From NCBI RefSeq assembly GCF_013276795.1, contig NZ_VMLR01000003.1, positions 310,001 to 374,000 of the forward strand: a stretch of 64,000 nucleotides of DNA, given 5' to 3'. The translations under genes and the position numbers were made by a program. Shown piece after piece: positions 56,262 to 64,000 of this stretch; within the stretch, counting starts at the first letter, position 1, and every line of letters begins with the position of its first letter. This stretch comes from Streptococcus sp. 2342. Its GTDB lineage: Bacteria; Bacillota; Bacilli; Lactobacillales; Streptococcaceae. The notes under the pieces were generated by a model, which was given only the letters and a program-made list of their open reading frames with translations, made no database searches and had not been told where the DNA came from.

Positions 56262-56290
56262 TTGTAAAGGCTATCAAAAAGGAGTATAAT
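56262..56290 (+). promoter_or_regulatory. Promoter of the ABC exporter pair
   Basis: TTGTAA (56262-56267), 17 bases and TATAAT (56285-56290), 28 bases before the start codon. The 56113-56260 stretch is non-coding and AT-rich, with an inexact inverted GATAAAT/ATTTATC pair. Confidence 0.7.
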
Positions 56291-56317
56291 GAGTGCAAGA
56301 CATTTCGGAGGTTAAAG

Positions 56318-57211
56318 ATGCTCGAAGTAAGAAGTCTAGAGAAAAGTTTTGGATCCAAGCAAGTTTTGTTTGGTATTGACTTTCAAGCGCGACCAGGTCG
56401 TATTTTGGGATTAGTCGGAAAAAATGGTGCTGGGAAAACAACGATTTTCCACAGTATTTTGAAGTTTTTAGAATATCAAGGAGAAATCAGTCTGGATGGT
56501 CAGGATATCCGTCAGGAGACCTACGCTCGGATTGGCTATCTGCCTGAAGAACGCAGTCTCATGCCTAAATTGACAGTCCTTGAACAAGTTCGTTACTTGG
56601 CGACTCTAAAGGGCATGGATGCCAAGGAAGTTAAGGAAAAACTTCCTCAATGGATGAAGAGGTTGGAAGTGAAAGGGAAGCTGACAGATAAAATCAAGAG
56701 TCTGTCAAAAGGAAATCAGCAGAAGATTCAGCTCATCATTACTCTGATTCATGAACCAGACTTGATTATCTTGGATGAGCCTTTCAGTGGATTGGACCCA
56801 GTCAATACAGAATTGCTCAAACAAGTCATTTTTCAAGAAAAAGAACGTGGGGCAACCATTATCTTTTCTGACCATGTCATGACCAACGTCGAGGAGCTTT
56901 GTGACGATATTCTCATGATTCGAGATGGCCGTGTGGTCTTGCATGGACCAGTTCAGGATGTCCGCAATCAATACGGGAAAACACGTCTCTTTGTTTCAAG
57001 TGAACGAAGCAAGGAAGAATTGGAAAACCTTCCTCATGTTAAACAGGTGAGCTTGACCAAACAAGGCAGTTGGAAATTGATTTTGGAGGATGAGAGCGCT
57101 GGAAGGGAACTCTTCCCAATCTTGACTCAGGGGCAATATATCGCAACCTTTGACCAGCAAGCGCCAACAATCGATGAAATCTTTAAACTAGAATCAGGGG
57201 TGGAAGTATGA
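56318..57211 (+). CDS. ABC transporter ATPase (NatA-like)
   Basis: 297 residues. Walker A GKNGAGKTT, signature LSKGNQQKIQLIITLIH, Walker B LIILDEPFSGLDP and switch SDHVMTNVE. A C-terminal extension (about 215-297) ends before the permease gene. The form GKNGAGKTT plus DEPFSGLDP is typical of NatA/CcmA/DRA-type exporters. GGAGG lies before the ATG, and the next gene starts four bases before its stop. Substrate unknown (drug, Na+, or lipid-type compounds in related systems). Confidence 0.92.
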   Translation: MLEVRSLEKSFGSKQVLFGIDFQARPGRILGLVGKNGAGKTTIFHSILKFLEYQGEISLDGQDIRQETYARIGYLPEERSLMPKLTVLEQVRYLATLKGMDAKEVKEKLPQWMKRLEVKGKLTDKIKSLSKGNQQKIQLIITLIHEPDLIILDEPFSGLDPVNTELLKQVIFQEKERGATIIFSDHVMTNVEELCDDILMIRDGRVVLHGPVQDVRNQYGKTRLFVSSERSKEELENLPHVKQVSLTKQGSWKLILEDESAGRELFPILTQGQYIATFDQQAPTIDEIFKLESGVEV

Positions 57212-58407
57212 GAAATATGTGGGTTGTAATGAAGGAAACCTATCTTCGACATGTCAAATCGTGGAGTTTCTTCTTTATGGTGATTTCACCATTCTTGTTT
57301 ATCGGTCTCTCTGGAGGAATTGGCTATCTCCAAGGCTCTTCAATGGCTAAAAATGATAAAGTGGCAGTAGTGACAACAGTGCCGTCTGTAGCAGAAGGAC
57401 TGAAGAATGTAAATGGTGTTAACTTTGACTATAAAGACGAAGCAAGTGCCAAAGAAGCGATTAAAGATGAAAAATTAAAAGGCTATCTGACTATTGATCA
57501 AGAAGATAGTGTCTTGAAGGCAGTTTATCATGGCGAGACATCGCTTGAAAATGGAATTAAATTTGCAGTTACAGGTACACTCAATGAACTGCAAAATCAG
57601 CTTAATCGTTCAACGGCCTCCTTGTCTCAAGAGCAGGAAAAACGCTTAGCGCAGACAATTCAATTCACAGAAAAGATTGATGAAGCCAAGGAAAATAAAA
57701 AGTTTATTCAAACAATGGCAGCAGGAGCCTTAGGATTCTTTCTTTATATGATTCTGATTACCTATGCGGGTGTAACGGCTCAGGAAGTTGCCAGTGAAAA
57801 AGGCACCAAAATTATGGAAGTCGTCTTTTCTAGCATAAGGGCTAGTCACTATTTCTATGCGCGGATGATGGCTCTGTTTCTGGTAATTTTAACGCATATT
57901 GGGATTTATGTTGTAGGTGGACTTGCTGCCATTCTTCTCTTTAAAGACCTACCAATCTTGGCACAGTCTGGTATTTTGAATCACTTGGGAGATGCATTCT
58001 CATTGAATACATTGCTCTTTATTTTGGTCAGTCTCTTTATGTATGTCGTCTTGGCAGCCTTTCTAGGTTCTATGGTTTCTCGTCCTGAGGATTCAGGAAA
58101 AGCCTTGTCGCCTTTGATGATTTTGATTATGGGTGGTTTTTTTGGAGTGACAGCTTTAGGTGCAGCTGGTGACAATCTCATCTTGAAAATTGGTTCTTAT
58201 ATTCCCTTTATTTCGACCTTCTTCATGCCATTTAGAACCATTAATGGCTATGCAGGGGGAGCAGAAGCGTGGATTTCACTTGCTATTACAGTGATTTTTG
58301 CAGTGGTGGCAACAGGATTTATCGGACGCATGTATGCTAGCCTAGTCCTTCAAACGGATGATTTAGGGATTTGGAAAACATTTAAACGTGCCTTAGCTTA
58401 TAAATAG
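57208..58407 (+). CDS. ABC transporter permease (NatB-like)
   Basis: 399 residues. A first membrane helix (SFFFMVISPFLFIGLSGGIGYLQG) is followed by a large extracellular region (about residues 45-170) rich in charged residues, and then five membrane helices. This is the ABC2 membrane family. The ATG overlaps the ATPase stop by four bases. Membrane export with the 56318 ATPase is the inferred role. Confidence 0.88.
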   Translation: MRNMWVVMKETYLRHVKSWSFFFMVISPFLFIGLSGGIGYLQGSSMAKNDKVAVVTTVPSVAEGLKNVNGVNFDYKDEASAKEAIKDEKLKGYLTIDQEDSVLKAVYHGETSLENGIKFAVTGTLNELQNQLNRSTASLSQEQEKRLAQTIQFTEKIDEAKENKKFIQTMAAGALGFFLYMILITYAGVTAQEVASEKGTKIMEVVFSSIRASHYFYARMMALFLVILTHIGIYVVGGLAAILLFKDLPILAQSGILNHLGDAFSLNTLLFILVSLFMYVVLAAFLGSMVSRPEDSGKALSPLMILIMGGFFGVTALGAAGDNLILKIGSYIPFISTFFMPFRTINGYAGGAEAWISLAITVIFAVVATGFIGRMYASLVLQTDDLGIWKTFKRALAYK

Positions 58408-58408
58408 A

Positions 58409-58435
58409 AGAGCCTCGCGAAAGCGAGGTTTTTTA
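58409..58435 (+). terminator. Terminator of the ABC exporter pair
   Basis: GCCTCGC and GCGAGG pair around GAAA, followed by TTTTTT. Confidence 0.9.
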
Positions 58436-58479
58436 GAGATAAAAAGAGTGGAATTTTAGAAAAATATTTTTCATATCTA

Positions 58480-58617
58480 TTGACTTTTAGGGGTGAAATT
58501 TGGTATTATAGTAGGCGGTATTGTTTACCCCATTTGAAAGGCCCCGGAACCTTCCAAATACTTTTCGATGGGAAGGAACACCCATCACCGTAAACAAAAA
58601 TCGAACTATATATAGGA
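58480..58617 (+). promoter_or_regulatory. rplM promoter and L13 leader
   Basis: TTGACT (58480-58485), 18 bases, TGG-TATTAT (58504-58509) starts a leader of about 110 bases. The leader has complementary segments (GGCGGTATTG/TTTACC, GGCCCC, AAGGTTCC-type and GGTGATGGGT-like stretches) in the order known for the Firmicutes L13 leader, where ribosomal protein L13 binds to repress its own operon. Confidence 0.8.
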
Positions 58618-58623
58618 GAAATC

Positions 58624-59070
58624 ATGAACAAAACAACATTTATGGCTAAACCAGGCCAAGTTGAACGTAAATGGTACGTAGTTGACGCAACTGATGTACC
58701 ACTTGGACGTCTTTCTGCAGTAGTTGCTAGCGTACTTCGCGGAAAAAACAAACCAACATTTACACCACACACTGATACAGGTGACTTTGTGATTGTTATC
58801 AATGCTGAAAAGGTTAAATTGACTGGTAAAAAAGCAACTGATAAAATCTACTACACTCACTCAAACCACCCAGGTGGATTGAAACAAATCTCTGCAGGTG
58901 AACTTCGTTCTAAAAATGCAGTACGTTTGATCGAGAAATCAGTTAAAGGTATGCTTCCACACAATACTCTTGGACGCGCTCAAGGTATGAAGTTGAAAGT
59001 ATTTGTTGGAGCTGAGCACACTCACGCTGCACAACAACCAGAAGTTCTTGATATTTCAGGACTTATCTAA
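58624..59070 (+). CDS. rplM: 50S ribosomal protein L13
   Basis: 148 residues, beginning [21 protein letters not shown] with the L13 signature [16 protein letters not shown] (residues 98-113). It binds 23S rRNA early in assembly and, with the leader just upstream, probably controls its own synthesis. GGAGAA precedes the ATG. Its operon partner rpsI follows 18 bases later. Confidence 0.98.
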   Translation: MNKTTFMAKPGQVERKWYVVDATDVPLGRLSAVVASVLRGKNKPTFTPHTDTGDFVIVINAEKVKLTGKKATDKIYYTHSNHPGGLKQISAGELRSKNAVRLIEKSVKGMLPHNTLGRAQGMKLKVFVGAEHTHAAQQPEVLDISGLI

Positions 59071-59088
59071 GGAAAGGAACAATAAAGT

Positions 59089-59481
59089 ATGTCACAAGCA
59101 CAATATGCAGGTACTGGACGTCGTAAAAACGCTGTTGCACGCGTTCGCCTTGTTCCAGGAACTGGTAAAATCATTGTTAACAAAAAAGATGTTGAAGAGT
59201 ACATCCCACACGCTGACCTTCGTCTTGTCATCAACCAACCATTCGCAGTTACTTCAACTGCAGGTTCATACGACGTTTTCGTTAACGTTGTAGGTGGTGG
59301 ATACGCTGGTCAATCAGGAGCTATCCGTCACGGTATCGCTCGTGCCCTTCTTCAAGTAGACCCAGACTTCCGCGATTCATTGAAACGCGCAGGACTTCTT
59401 ACACGTGACTCACGTAAAGTTGAACGTAAGAAACCAGGTCTTAAGAAAGCTCGTAAAGCATCACAATTTAGTAAACGTTAA
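59089..59481 (+). CDS. rpsI: 30S ribosomal protein S9
   Basis: 130 residues, starting [21 protein letters not shown], with [14 protein letters not shown] and the basic tail [10 protein letters not shown] that reaches the P-site tRNA. AAAGGA precedes the ATG. Second gene of the rplM-rpsI operon. Its 3' end is flanked by an integrase remnant, as expected for a known integration site (see findings). Confidence 0.98.
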   Translation: MSQAQYAGTGRRKNAVARVRLVPGTGKIIVNKKDVEEYIPHADLRLVINQPFAVTSTAGSYDVFVNVVGGGYAGQSGAIRHGIARALLQVDPDFRDSLKRAGLLTRDSRKVERKKPGLKKARKASQFSKR

Positions 59482-59506
59482 TTCGAAAGAATTACTGTAC
59501 TTACAA

Positions 59507-59533
59507 AGAGCACCTTTCGGGGTGTTCTTTTTT
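59507..59533 (+). terminator. Terminator of rplM-rpsI operon
   Basis: AGAGCACC and GGTGTTCT pair around TTTCGG, followed by TTTT. Confidence 0.9.
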
Positions 59534-59658
59534 GTACTTTTTTACTAAATTGGTGCAATTGACACAGTTGTTGCGACTTTAGTCGCTTACAAATGTGGCT
59601 GCAACCTGACAAGGTCAGTTGCCTCAAAACGTTAATCAATACGATTATATCAACGTTT

Positions 59659-59697
59659 CAAAGCACTCAAGAGTTTACCTCAGGGGTGCTTTTTTTA
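59659..59697 (+). terminator. Second hairpin terminator downstream of rpsI
   Basis: AAAGCACTC and GGGTGCTTT pair across a 16-base loop, then TTTTTT. Its stem repeats the rpsI terminator theme (AGCACTC-like/GGGTGCT), which could reflect duplication at an integration boundary. Confidence 0.7.
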
Positions 59698-59741
59698 TGT
59701 TTTTTGAAAAAGTTCACCTCAAAGTTTACCTTATTTTCACC

Positions 59742-60140
59742 TTATTGTTTTAGAGACTTTAAAGCAAATTCACCTACTGTCATAGGAACTACATTAGAGG
59801 TATTTACATAAATCTGTGTTGTTCCTGTGTCACTGTGTGTTAAAGCTTCAGAAATAGCTTCTAAGCTCATTCCCTCTTGTTTGGCAAGTGTCGCTCCTGT
59901 ATGTCGCAGTTTATGAGGTGTAGCATGTGCCAGCTCTTTATGTCGCTTTCTAATGCTTATCATTTTATTGTTTAGATAGTCAGCATGTAAAGGCTTATTG
60001 ATATTTCCTTTTGTATCGATATATGTAAAAACAAATTGTTCTGGGTTACTGATGATACCAAATTTTGCTAGTTCATATTTTTGTTGCTCTTTCCAAGAGG
60101 TAAGAAGCTGAAGTAAGTCATTAGAAATAGAGAAAATAGG
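59742..60140 (-). pseudogene. Tyrosine recombinase (integrase) C-terminal fragment
   Basis: The open minus-strand frame runs 132 residues but begins at a stop, without a usable start. The C-terminal half has the catalytic motifs HKLRHTGATLA (His-x-x-Arg), LTHSDTGTTQIYVN (His and nucleophilic Tyr) and ALS-type spacing. Upstream sequence (SNPEQFVFTYIDTKGN, KPLHADYLNNKM) is the typical core region. Whole integrases have about 380 residues, so the N-terminal two thirds, including the first catalytic Arg, is missing. It lies 260 bases past rpsI, pointing toward it. Confidence 0.85.
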
Positions 60141-60189
60141 CTAGCAAAAACTCTATTTCAGGAGAAAATGAAGCAAATATTTCCATAAT

Positions 60190-60236
60190 AAAACGCATAA
60201 TATCAAGTTTTTCAACACCTGATACTATGCGTTTTT
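60190..60236 (+). repeat. Second copy of the AAAACGCATAATATC hairpin
   Basis: The left 20 bases (ATAAAACGCATAATATCAAG) are identical to those at 2887-2906; the loop differs, and the right arm is GATACTATGCGTTTTT. It can act as a terminator for either strand near the integrase remnant. Confidence 0.75.
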
Positions 60237-60486
60237 AGGATTTTAAAGCCTGATTGCTTGGTCTCTTTTTCATTATAGTTCCGTTTGATTTATAGTTTCA
60301 TTAATTCTATGGAGATTCATCATTTTAAGTAATAATAGTTCTTACAGAAGTTAAAGATTCCATTTTATCCTTCAAGTGTCTGTATTAGATAATGTGTTCT
60401 AAATTCTTTATATCTTGTTAGGATTTGGGTAGAATCATTGATAACAGACTGTTGCAAATCTAGTTAGCTGTATGATTTATATTTAT
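60237..60486. other. Gene-free stretch near the integration scar
   Basis: AT-rich with no supported gene. The only structured element is the hairpin just before it. It leads into the 3' end of the DUF4143 ATPase gene. Confidence 0.5.
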
Positions 60487-61695
60487 CTATTTTTCTAGTA
60501 ACCAATCTATGATATTTTTTTTCTCAATTCCATTGTAATTTGCTGTTGGCTGAATCGTATCCATTGTTAATAGATACTTGGGGAATTGATCTTTAATGGC
60601 TTCTAGTGGTCTAAGTTCTCTTTCTAGTGTTTCTGGAGCAAGTGTTGTTTCACTGACTTGATAATAAGCGTAGTGACCAAGATCAGTTACAACAACAAAA
60701 TCAACCTCATATTTATCTAAATTACCAACATATACTTGTGAATATCTACGTCTTAATTCCAAATATACAATATTTTCCAAGATATGCCCAATATCTTCTT
60801 TGGGGTCTGGCAATAAGAGGTGTCGTAAACCTAAATCAACGGGATAATATTTTTCTAAGCGTTGCAATAATGCTCTACCTTTTACATCAAAACGTGGAAC
60901 GGAATAAAAAAGTAAACTGTCTGTCAAAGTCGTCAAATAATTTTCTAAAGTATTATGGGAGATTGAAACATTTTGGCTGACCAGGGTATTGCGAATCTTA
61001 TTTGTTGATATTAAGCTACCTGTACTACTGAGAAGGGTTCGGACAATGCGCTCAATAATAGTAGGATTTGGATTTCCCAATCTAGTGACAATATCATTTA
61101 ACAGTATGGAGTTATATATTCCTCTGAGATAGTCAATTTTTTCAGCGTAAGATGATGTTTGCAATAAGTAAGGGAAAGCACTAAAGAGATAATTGTTAAA
61201 AACTTCTGTTGTATTCAGATTCTCTGAGAGAGATTGACCTGATAGATATTCTTCAAATGACAAAGGAAGAACCTCTATCTCAACATACCGACCAGTCAAG
61301 TTTGTAGCTAATTGGCTACTCATAAAGTAGGCATTTGATCCAGTCAAATAGAGGTCAACATTTGGCAAGATGAATAGACTATCTGCTACCAGTTCAAATT
61401 TTTCAACATGTTGAATTTCATCTAAAAAGATATAGTATGTTTTCTCTCCAACTAACTGCCCTTTTATATAAGTGAATAATGTTTGAAAATGTCGCAGGTC
61501 ATAATAACTTAGATCCTCAAAATTGATGAATATAATCTGATCCTCGTCTACCCCAGTTGCTAGTAACTCCTCTTTATAGAGTTGAAAGAGAACAGATTTA
61601 CCAGCTCGTCTAACTCCATTCACAACCTTAATGATTTGTCGGTCACAATGTCTTCTTAAAAAGTCTAAATAATGTGGTCTTTTAATATAGTTCAT
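60487..61695 (-). CDS. DUF4143 family AAA ATPase
   Basis: 402 residues from ATG 61695 with TTGAGG before it; an in-frame ATG further upstream lacks a site. An N-terminal AAA_14 ATPase domain with Walker A NGVRRAGKSVLF (residues about 26-37) and Walker B YYIFLDEIQHVEKF is followed by a DUF4143 domain with its PD-(D/E)xK-like tail (LYLTGSNAYFMSSQL sensor region, then the C-terminal ELRRRYSQVYVG, KYEVDFVVV and YYQVS). The predicted nuclease-type Asp-Glu-x-Lys pattern is visible as EVDFVV. Function is unclear; such genes are often solitary and carried by mobile regions. Confidence 0.85.
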   Translation of the reverse strand: MNYIKRPHYLDFLRRHCDRQIIKVVNGVRRAGKSVLFQLYKEELLATGVDEDQIIFINFEDLSYYDLRHFQTLFTYIKGQLVGEKTYYIFLDEIQHVEKFELVADSLFILPNVDLYLTGSNAYFMSSQLATNLTGRYVEIEVLPLSFEEYLSGQSLSENLNTTEVFNNYLFSAFPYLLQTSSYAEKIDYLRGIYNSILLNDIVTRLGNPNPTIIERIVRTLLSSTGSLISTNKIRNTLVSQNVSISHNTLENYLTTLTDSLLFYSVPRFDVKGRALLQRLEKYYPVDLGLRHLLLPDPKEDIGHILENIVYLELRRRYSQVYVGNLDKYEVDFVVVTDLGHYAYYQVSETTLAPETLERELRPLEAIKDQFPKYLLTMDTIQPTANYNGIEKKNIIDWLLEK

Positions 61696-61713
61696 AAAAG
61701 ATACCTCAAAGAT

Positions 61714-61796
61714 AGTATAATACAAATGAAGATTATTTTCAAATATTTAGAAATAAAGCGGAATGTATTTTATTATTTACAAATATTTAGAAATAA
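61714..61796 (-). promoter_or_regulatory. Promoter of the DUF4143 ATPase with two direct repeats
   Basis: On the minus strand TTGAAA (61742-61737), 17 bases, TATACT (61719-61714). The 17-base sequence CAAATATTTAGAAATAA (plus strand) occurs at 61740-61756 and at 61780-61796, exactly 40 bases apart, covering and flanking the -35. A regulator site is likely. Confidence 0.7.
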
Positions 61797-62090
61797 TATC
61801 TTCAAATAGAAAACGACGATAACAAAATCATTTGAACTGGTACGAAGAAACTGTACATTTGTTGCTAAACTGTACATCATCTTTATGATACAGTAGTTCA
61901 TATTTCTCAATTACATAAGCTCGGAAAACTAAAAAAGTGATAACCCTTTAATAATATTTCGATTTGAATACTAATAATCAAATGAAGGAAAAAGATAAGA
62001 GATACATAAATTACTTATGTCGGGAAACTTCTCACTAATTTGCTACTTATCCCAACTTTTCAATACATCTCCCGAAATGCTTATAACATC
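61797..62090. other. Non-coding stretch with a second pair of direct repeats
   Basis: AAACTGTACAT occurs at 61848-61858 and 61867-61877, offset 19 bases, each containing the palindrome TGTACA. No gene of credible size is present. The repeats lie about midway between the divergent ATPase and PTS genes and could bind a regulator of either. Confidence 0.5.
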
Positions 62091-62119
62091 TTGTGTTAAG
62101 CGTTTTCGTGTTTTATAAT
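62091..62119 (+). promoter_or_regulatory. Promoter of the mannose-family PTS operon
   Basis: TTGTGT (62091-62096), 17 bases and TATAAT (62114-62119). The spacer contains TTAAGCGTTTTC, weakly like a cre site. Confidence 0.7.
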
Positions 62120-62149
62120 TCTATCATAACTAAAAAAAGGAGAAGCTAT

Positions 62150-62626
62150 ATGTCAGTAGTATTAGCGAGAATTGATCAACGCATGATTCATGGTATTGTG
62201 GTAACACAATGGGCGGGGGCTACAAATGCCAAAAGGTTGATGGTAGTAGATAATGAAGTAAGTAAGGACGAAGTCCAAAAGGCTGCTATGAGGATGAGTA
62301 AACCTGCAGGAACTGGAATGTCAATTATTGATACAGATACTGCGATTACAAATTTTGCAGATGGCAAGTATGATAATCATAATGTTTTACTAATTGTTCG
62401 AGAACCTGAAACATTGGTGGCATTGGTTGAAGGTGGAGTAAAGATACCAAAAGTTAACGTTGGAATAATGTTTGATGGTGAAGGAAAAAAAACAGTCAAG
62501 AAGATGGTATCTGTCAATGAAAAAGAAATTGCTGATTTGAAAAGATTAAAAACACTTGGTGTTGAGGTAACATTCCATTTTGTTCCTTCTGATCCAGAGG
62601 AAAATTTAGAAAAGTATATTAAATAG
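62150..62626 (+). CDS. PTS mannose/fructose/sorbose-family EIIB
   Basis: 158 residues from ATG 62150 with AAGGAG before it; an earlier in-frame ATG has no site. The phosphorylated His is in ARIDQRMIHGIVVTQW (residues about 6-21). The rest is the standard EIIB fold (VVDNEVSKDE, VGIMFDGEGKKTVKKM). It passes phosphate to the sugar carried by IIC/IID. Substrate unknown; it is not close to the hyaluronan-linked pneumococcal EIIB that I remember. No EIIA gene is in the window. Confidence 0.92.
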   Translation: MSVVLARIDQRMIHGIVVTQWAGATNAKRLMVVDNEVSKDEVQKAAMRMSKPAGTGMSIIDTDTAITNFADGKYDNHNVLLIVREPETLVALVEGGVKIPKVNVGIMFDGEGKKTVKKMVSVNEKEIADLKRLKTLGVEVTFHFVPSDPEENLEKYIK

Positions 62627-62637
62627 GAGATGATACT

Positions 62638-63438
62638 ATGGAAGTGATTCAAGGTTTACTTATTATTTTATTGTCGTTTTGGGTAGTACTAGATCAACAA
62701 GGATTGGTACTAAGTACTTGGTTTCCTATAATGGTTTCATTATTTGTTGGAATTATTATGGGAGATATGAAAACAGCAATGATTATTGGTGGAACATTCC
62801 AATTGATGGCATTAGGTGTTGCAAACATTGGTGGTTCATCAGTACCAAACTGGGGACTAGCAGCATTAGTAGGTGGTTTTATTGCGATTAAAACAACAAG
62901 TAATGTAGAGTCTGCAAAAGCTGTAGCTTTAGCAGTAGGAGTTCCTGTTGGAATGCTTGGGATTCAGTTGGATGTTTTAGCAAAAATACTTAATACATAT
63001 GTAACCCACGCAGCTCAGAAGGCAGCTAATGAGAAAAAGTTTACTAAGATGAATCGAATTTTTTGGATTGGACCGGTTATTTTTGGTTTATCAACAGCAA
63101 TTCCGACAGCTCTTTGTGTCATTTTTGGAGATAAAATTGTAAATGTAATTTTGAATAGTGTACCAGAATGGTTCACTAATGGTTTATCTATTGCAGGTAG
63201 TATCCTACCTGTTGTCGGAATCGCGATTCTATTACAGGTGATGCCTACTAAAAAATATTTAAGCATGCTTATTGTTGGCTTTATCCTTGCAGCATATTTG
63301 AATTTACCAATTTTAGGAATTTCTCTTGCTGGTTTTGCCATTGCATATTACTATTTTACTATGAATAAAAATGTATCAACTGTTGTCTCTTCAACAGTTG
63401 CCGGAGCTGAAGAATTTGGAGATGACTTTGATGAATGA
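62638..63438 (+). CDS. PTS mannose-family EIIC
   Basis: 266 residues with about seven membrane helices. Family features include VGIIMGDMKTAMIIGGTFQLMALGVANIGGSSVPN in the first half. AGGAGATG lies before the ATG. The end overlaps the IID start by eight bases. With IIB and IID it forms the sugar channel of the PTS. Confidence 0.93.
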   Translation: MEVIQGLLIILLSFWVVLDQQGLVLSTWFPIMVSLFVGIIMGDMKTAMIIGGTFQLMALGVANIGGSSVPNWGLAALVGGFIAIKTTSNVESAKAVALAVGVPVGMLGIQLDVLAKILNTYVTHAAQKAANEKKFTKMNRIFWIGPVIFGLSTAIPTALCVIFGDKIVNVILNSVPEWFTNGLSIAGSILPVVGIAILLQVMPTKKYLSMLIVGFILAAYLNLPILGISLAGFAIAYYYFTMNKNVSTVVSSTVAGAEEFGDDFDE

Positions 63439-64000
63439 TGTACAACAAAAAATAACAAAAAAAGATATTCGTAATGCCGCGTTCAGATATATGTTTATGG
63501 CATGTAACACTTTTAATTATGAGAATCAACAGGGACCAGCAGTTGTTTATGGATTAAATAAAGTTTTAAGAAAAATCTATCCAAATGATGATGAATATGT
63601 TGCATCATTGAATAATCATTTTAAGTATTTTAATACTACTACTTGGATGGCTAATATCTTATTAGGTGCAAGTATAGCAATGGAAGAAAAAGATGGTGTT
63701 GAATCTTTAGATACGGTACAAAATTTTAAAACTGGTATGATGGGACCACTTGCTGGTGTAGGTGATACCTTAATTTGGGTATTATATCCAACAATCATGG
63801 GCTCAATTGCAGCATATATGGGATTAGAAGGGAATCCAATTGGTGCAATAATTTGGTTAGTTTTGAATGTTTTCTTCCTATTTTTCCGATTTAAATTATT
63901 TGATATCGGATATGATTCTGGTTTGAAGTTGATAACCGGATTAGGTGAAAAATTAAATATTTTTACTGAATCTGCTTCAATCATGGGTTTAACGGTTGTT
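63431..64000 (+). CDS. PTS mannose-family EIID, cut by window end
   Basis: The frame from ATG 63431 is open to the window end (190 codons). It reads TKKDIRNAAFRYMFMACNTFNYENQQGPAV and TGMMGPLAGVGDTLIWVL, typical of EIID. The ATG overlaps the EIIC gene by eight bases, and GGAGATG lies about 9 bases upstream. Confidence 0.9.
   Translation, partial: MNDVQQKITKKDIRNAAFRYMFMACNTFNYENQQGPAVVYGLNKVLRKIYPNDDEYVASLNNHFKYFNTTTWMANILLGASIAMEEKDGVESLDTVQNFKTGMMGPLAGVGDTLIWVLYPTIMGSIAAYMGLEGNPIGAIIWLVLNVFFLFFRFKLFDIGYDSGLKLITGLGEKLNIFTESASIMGLTVV

Noticed and set aside
62095..62111. cre site in the mannose PTS promoter
   Set aside because: TTAAGCGTTTTC has several mismatches to the consensus.

Overview
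The window reads as a chromosomal segment of a mitis-group streptococcus: low GC, short AT-rich promoters, BOX elements, and a gene set matching Streptococcus pneumoniae and its nearest relatives. The strongest marker is a complete pneumolysin gene (ply, 4595-6010). From memory of the S. pneumoniae TIGR4 map, ply (SP_1923), ilvBNCA (about SP_0445-0450), the lac-2/trk/ECF block (SP_0473-0489), pheST (SP_0579-0581) and rplM-rpsI (SP_0294-0295) lie in separate places there. Here they follow one another, so a ply-carrying S. mitis or S. pseudopneumoniae, or a rearranged pneumococcus, is more likely than a standard pneumococcus. This is inference; no search was run.

Layout. 1-2790: 3' part of a YSIRK surface protein with an NNGGNT repeat. 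3045-6010: pneumolysin operon (SLATT-type membrane protein, two unrecognised proteins, ply). 6681-12137: yebC/pmpR, a MarR-regulated pair of ABC exporters, and a PAP2 phosphatase. 12161-15860: a LytTR regulator with a LiaF-like membrane partner, then rpmB, asp23 and fakA. 16060-20785: branched-chain amino acid genes ilvB-ilvN-ilvC-ilvA under a CodY-like box. 20786-24170: a decayed stretch, a small DNA-binding-like protein, and a glutamine-type ABC importer. 24309-30875: DUF2207 protein, uppP, dinB and pflB (cre site in its promoter). 31139-33051: a nucleotidyltransferase-like two-gene cassette and about 1 kb of decayed sequence.

33052-41336 is a beta-galactoside-type PTS locus: divergent ROK regulator, EIIC, a DUF4838-like protein, LacF-type EIIA, GH1 6-phospho-beta-glycosidase and LacE-type EIICB. 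41461-44253 is a Trk potassium system. 44441-48591 pairs a SAM hydrolase (DUF62) with an ECF transporter (UPF0397 S component, fused double ATPase, EcfT). 48625-50948 holds trmL with a structured leader, an FMN riboswitch with ribU, and a PAP2 protein. 50976-56080 holds a broken ParB-like gene, a GNAT gene, and T-box-controlled pheS-GNAT-pheT. 56318-59481 holds an ABC exporter pair and the L13-leader rplM-rpsI operon.

59540-62140 looks like an integration scar: a truncated tyrosine recombinase beside the 3' end of rpsI and an isolated DUF4143 ATPase. From 62150 to the end runs a mannose-family PTS (IIB, IIC, start of IID).

No rRNA, tRNA, CRISPR array or intact insertion sequence was seen. 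Many transcription units show good promoters and hairpin terminators; these are listed where the bases support them.
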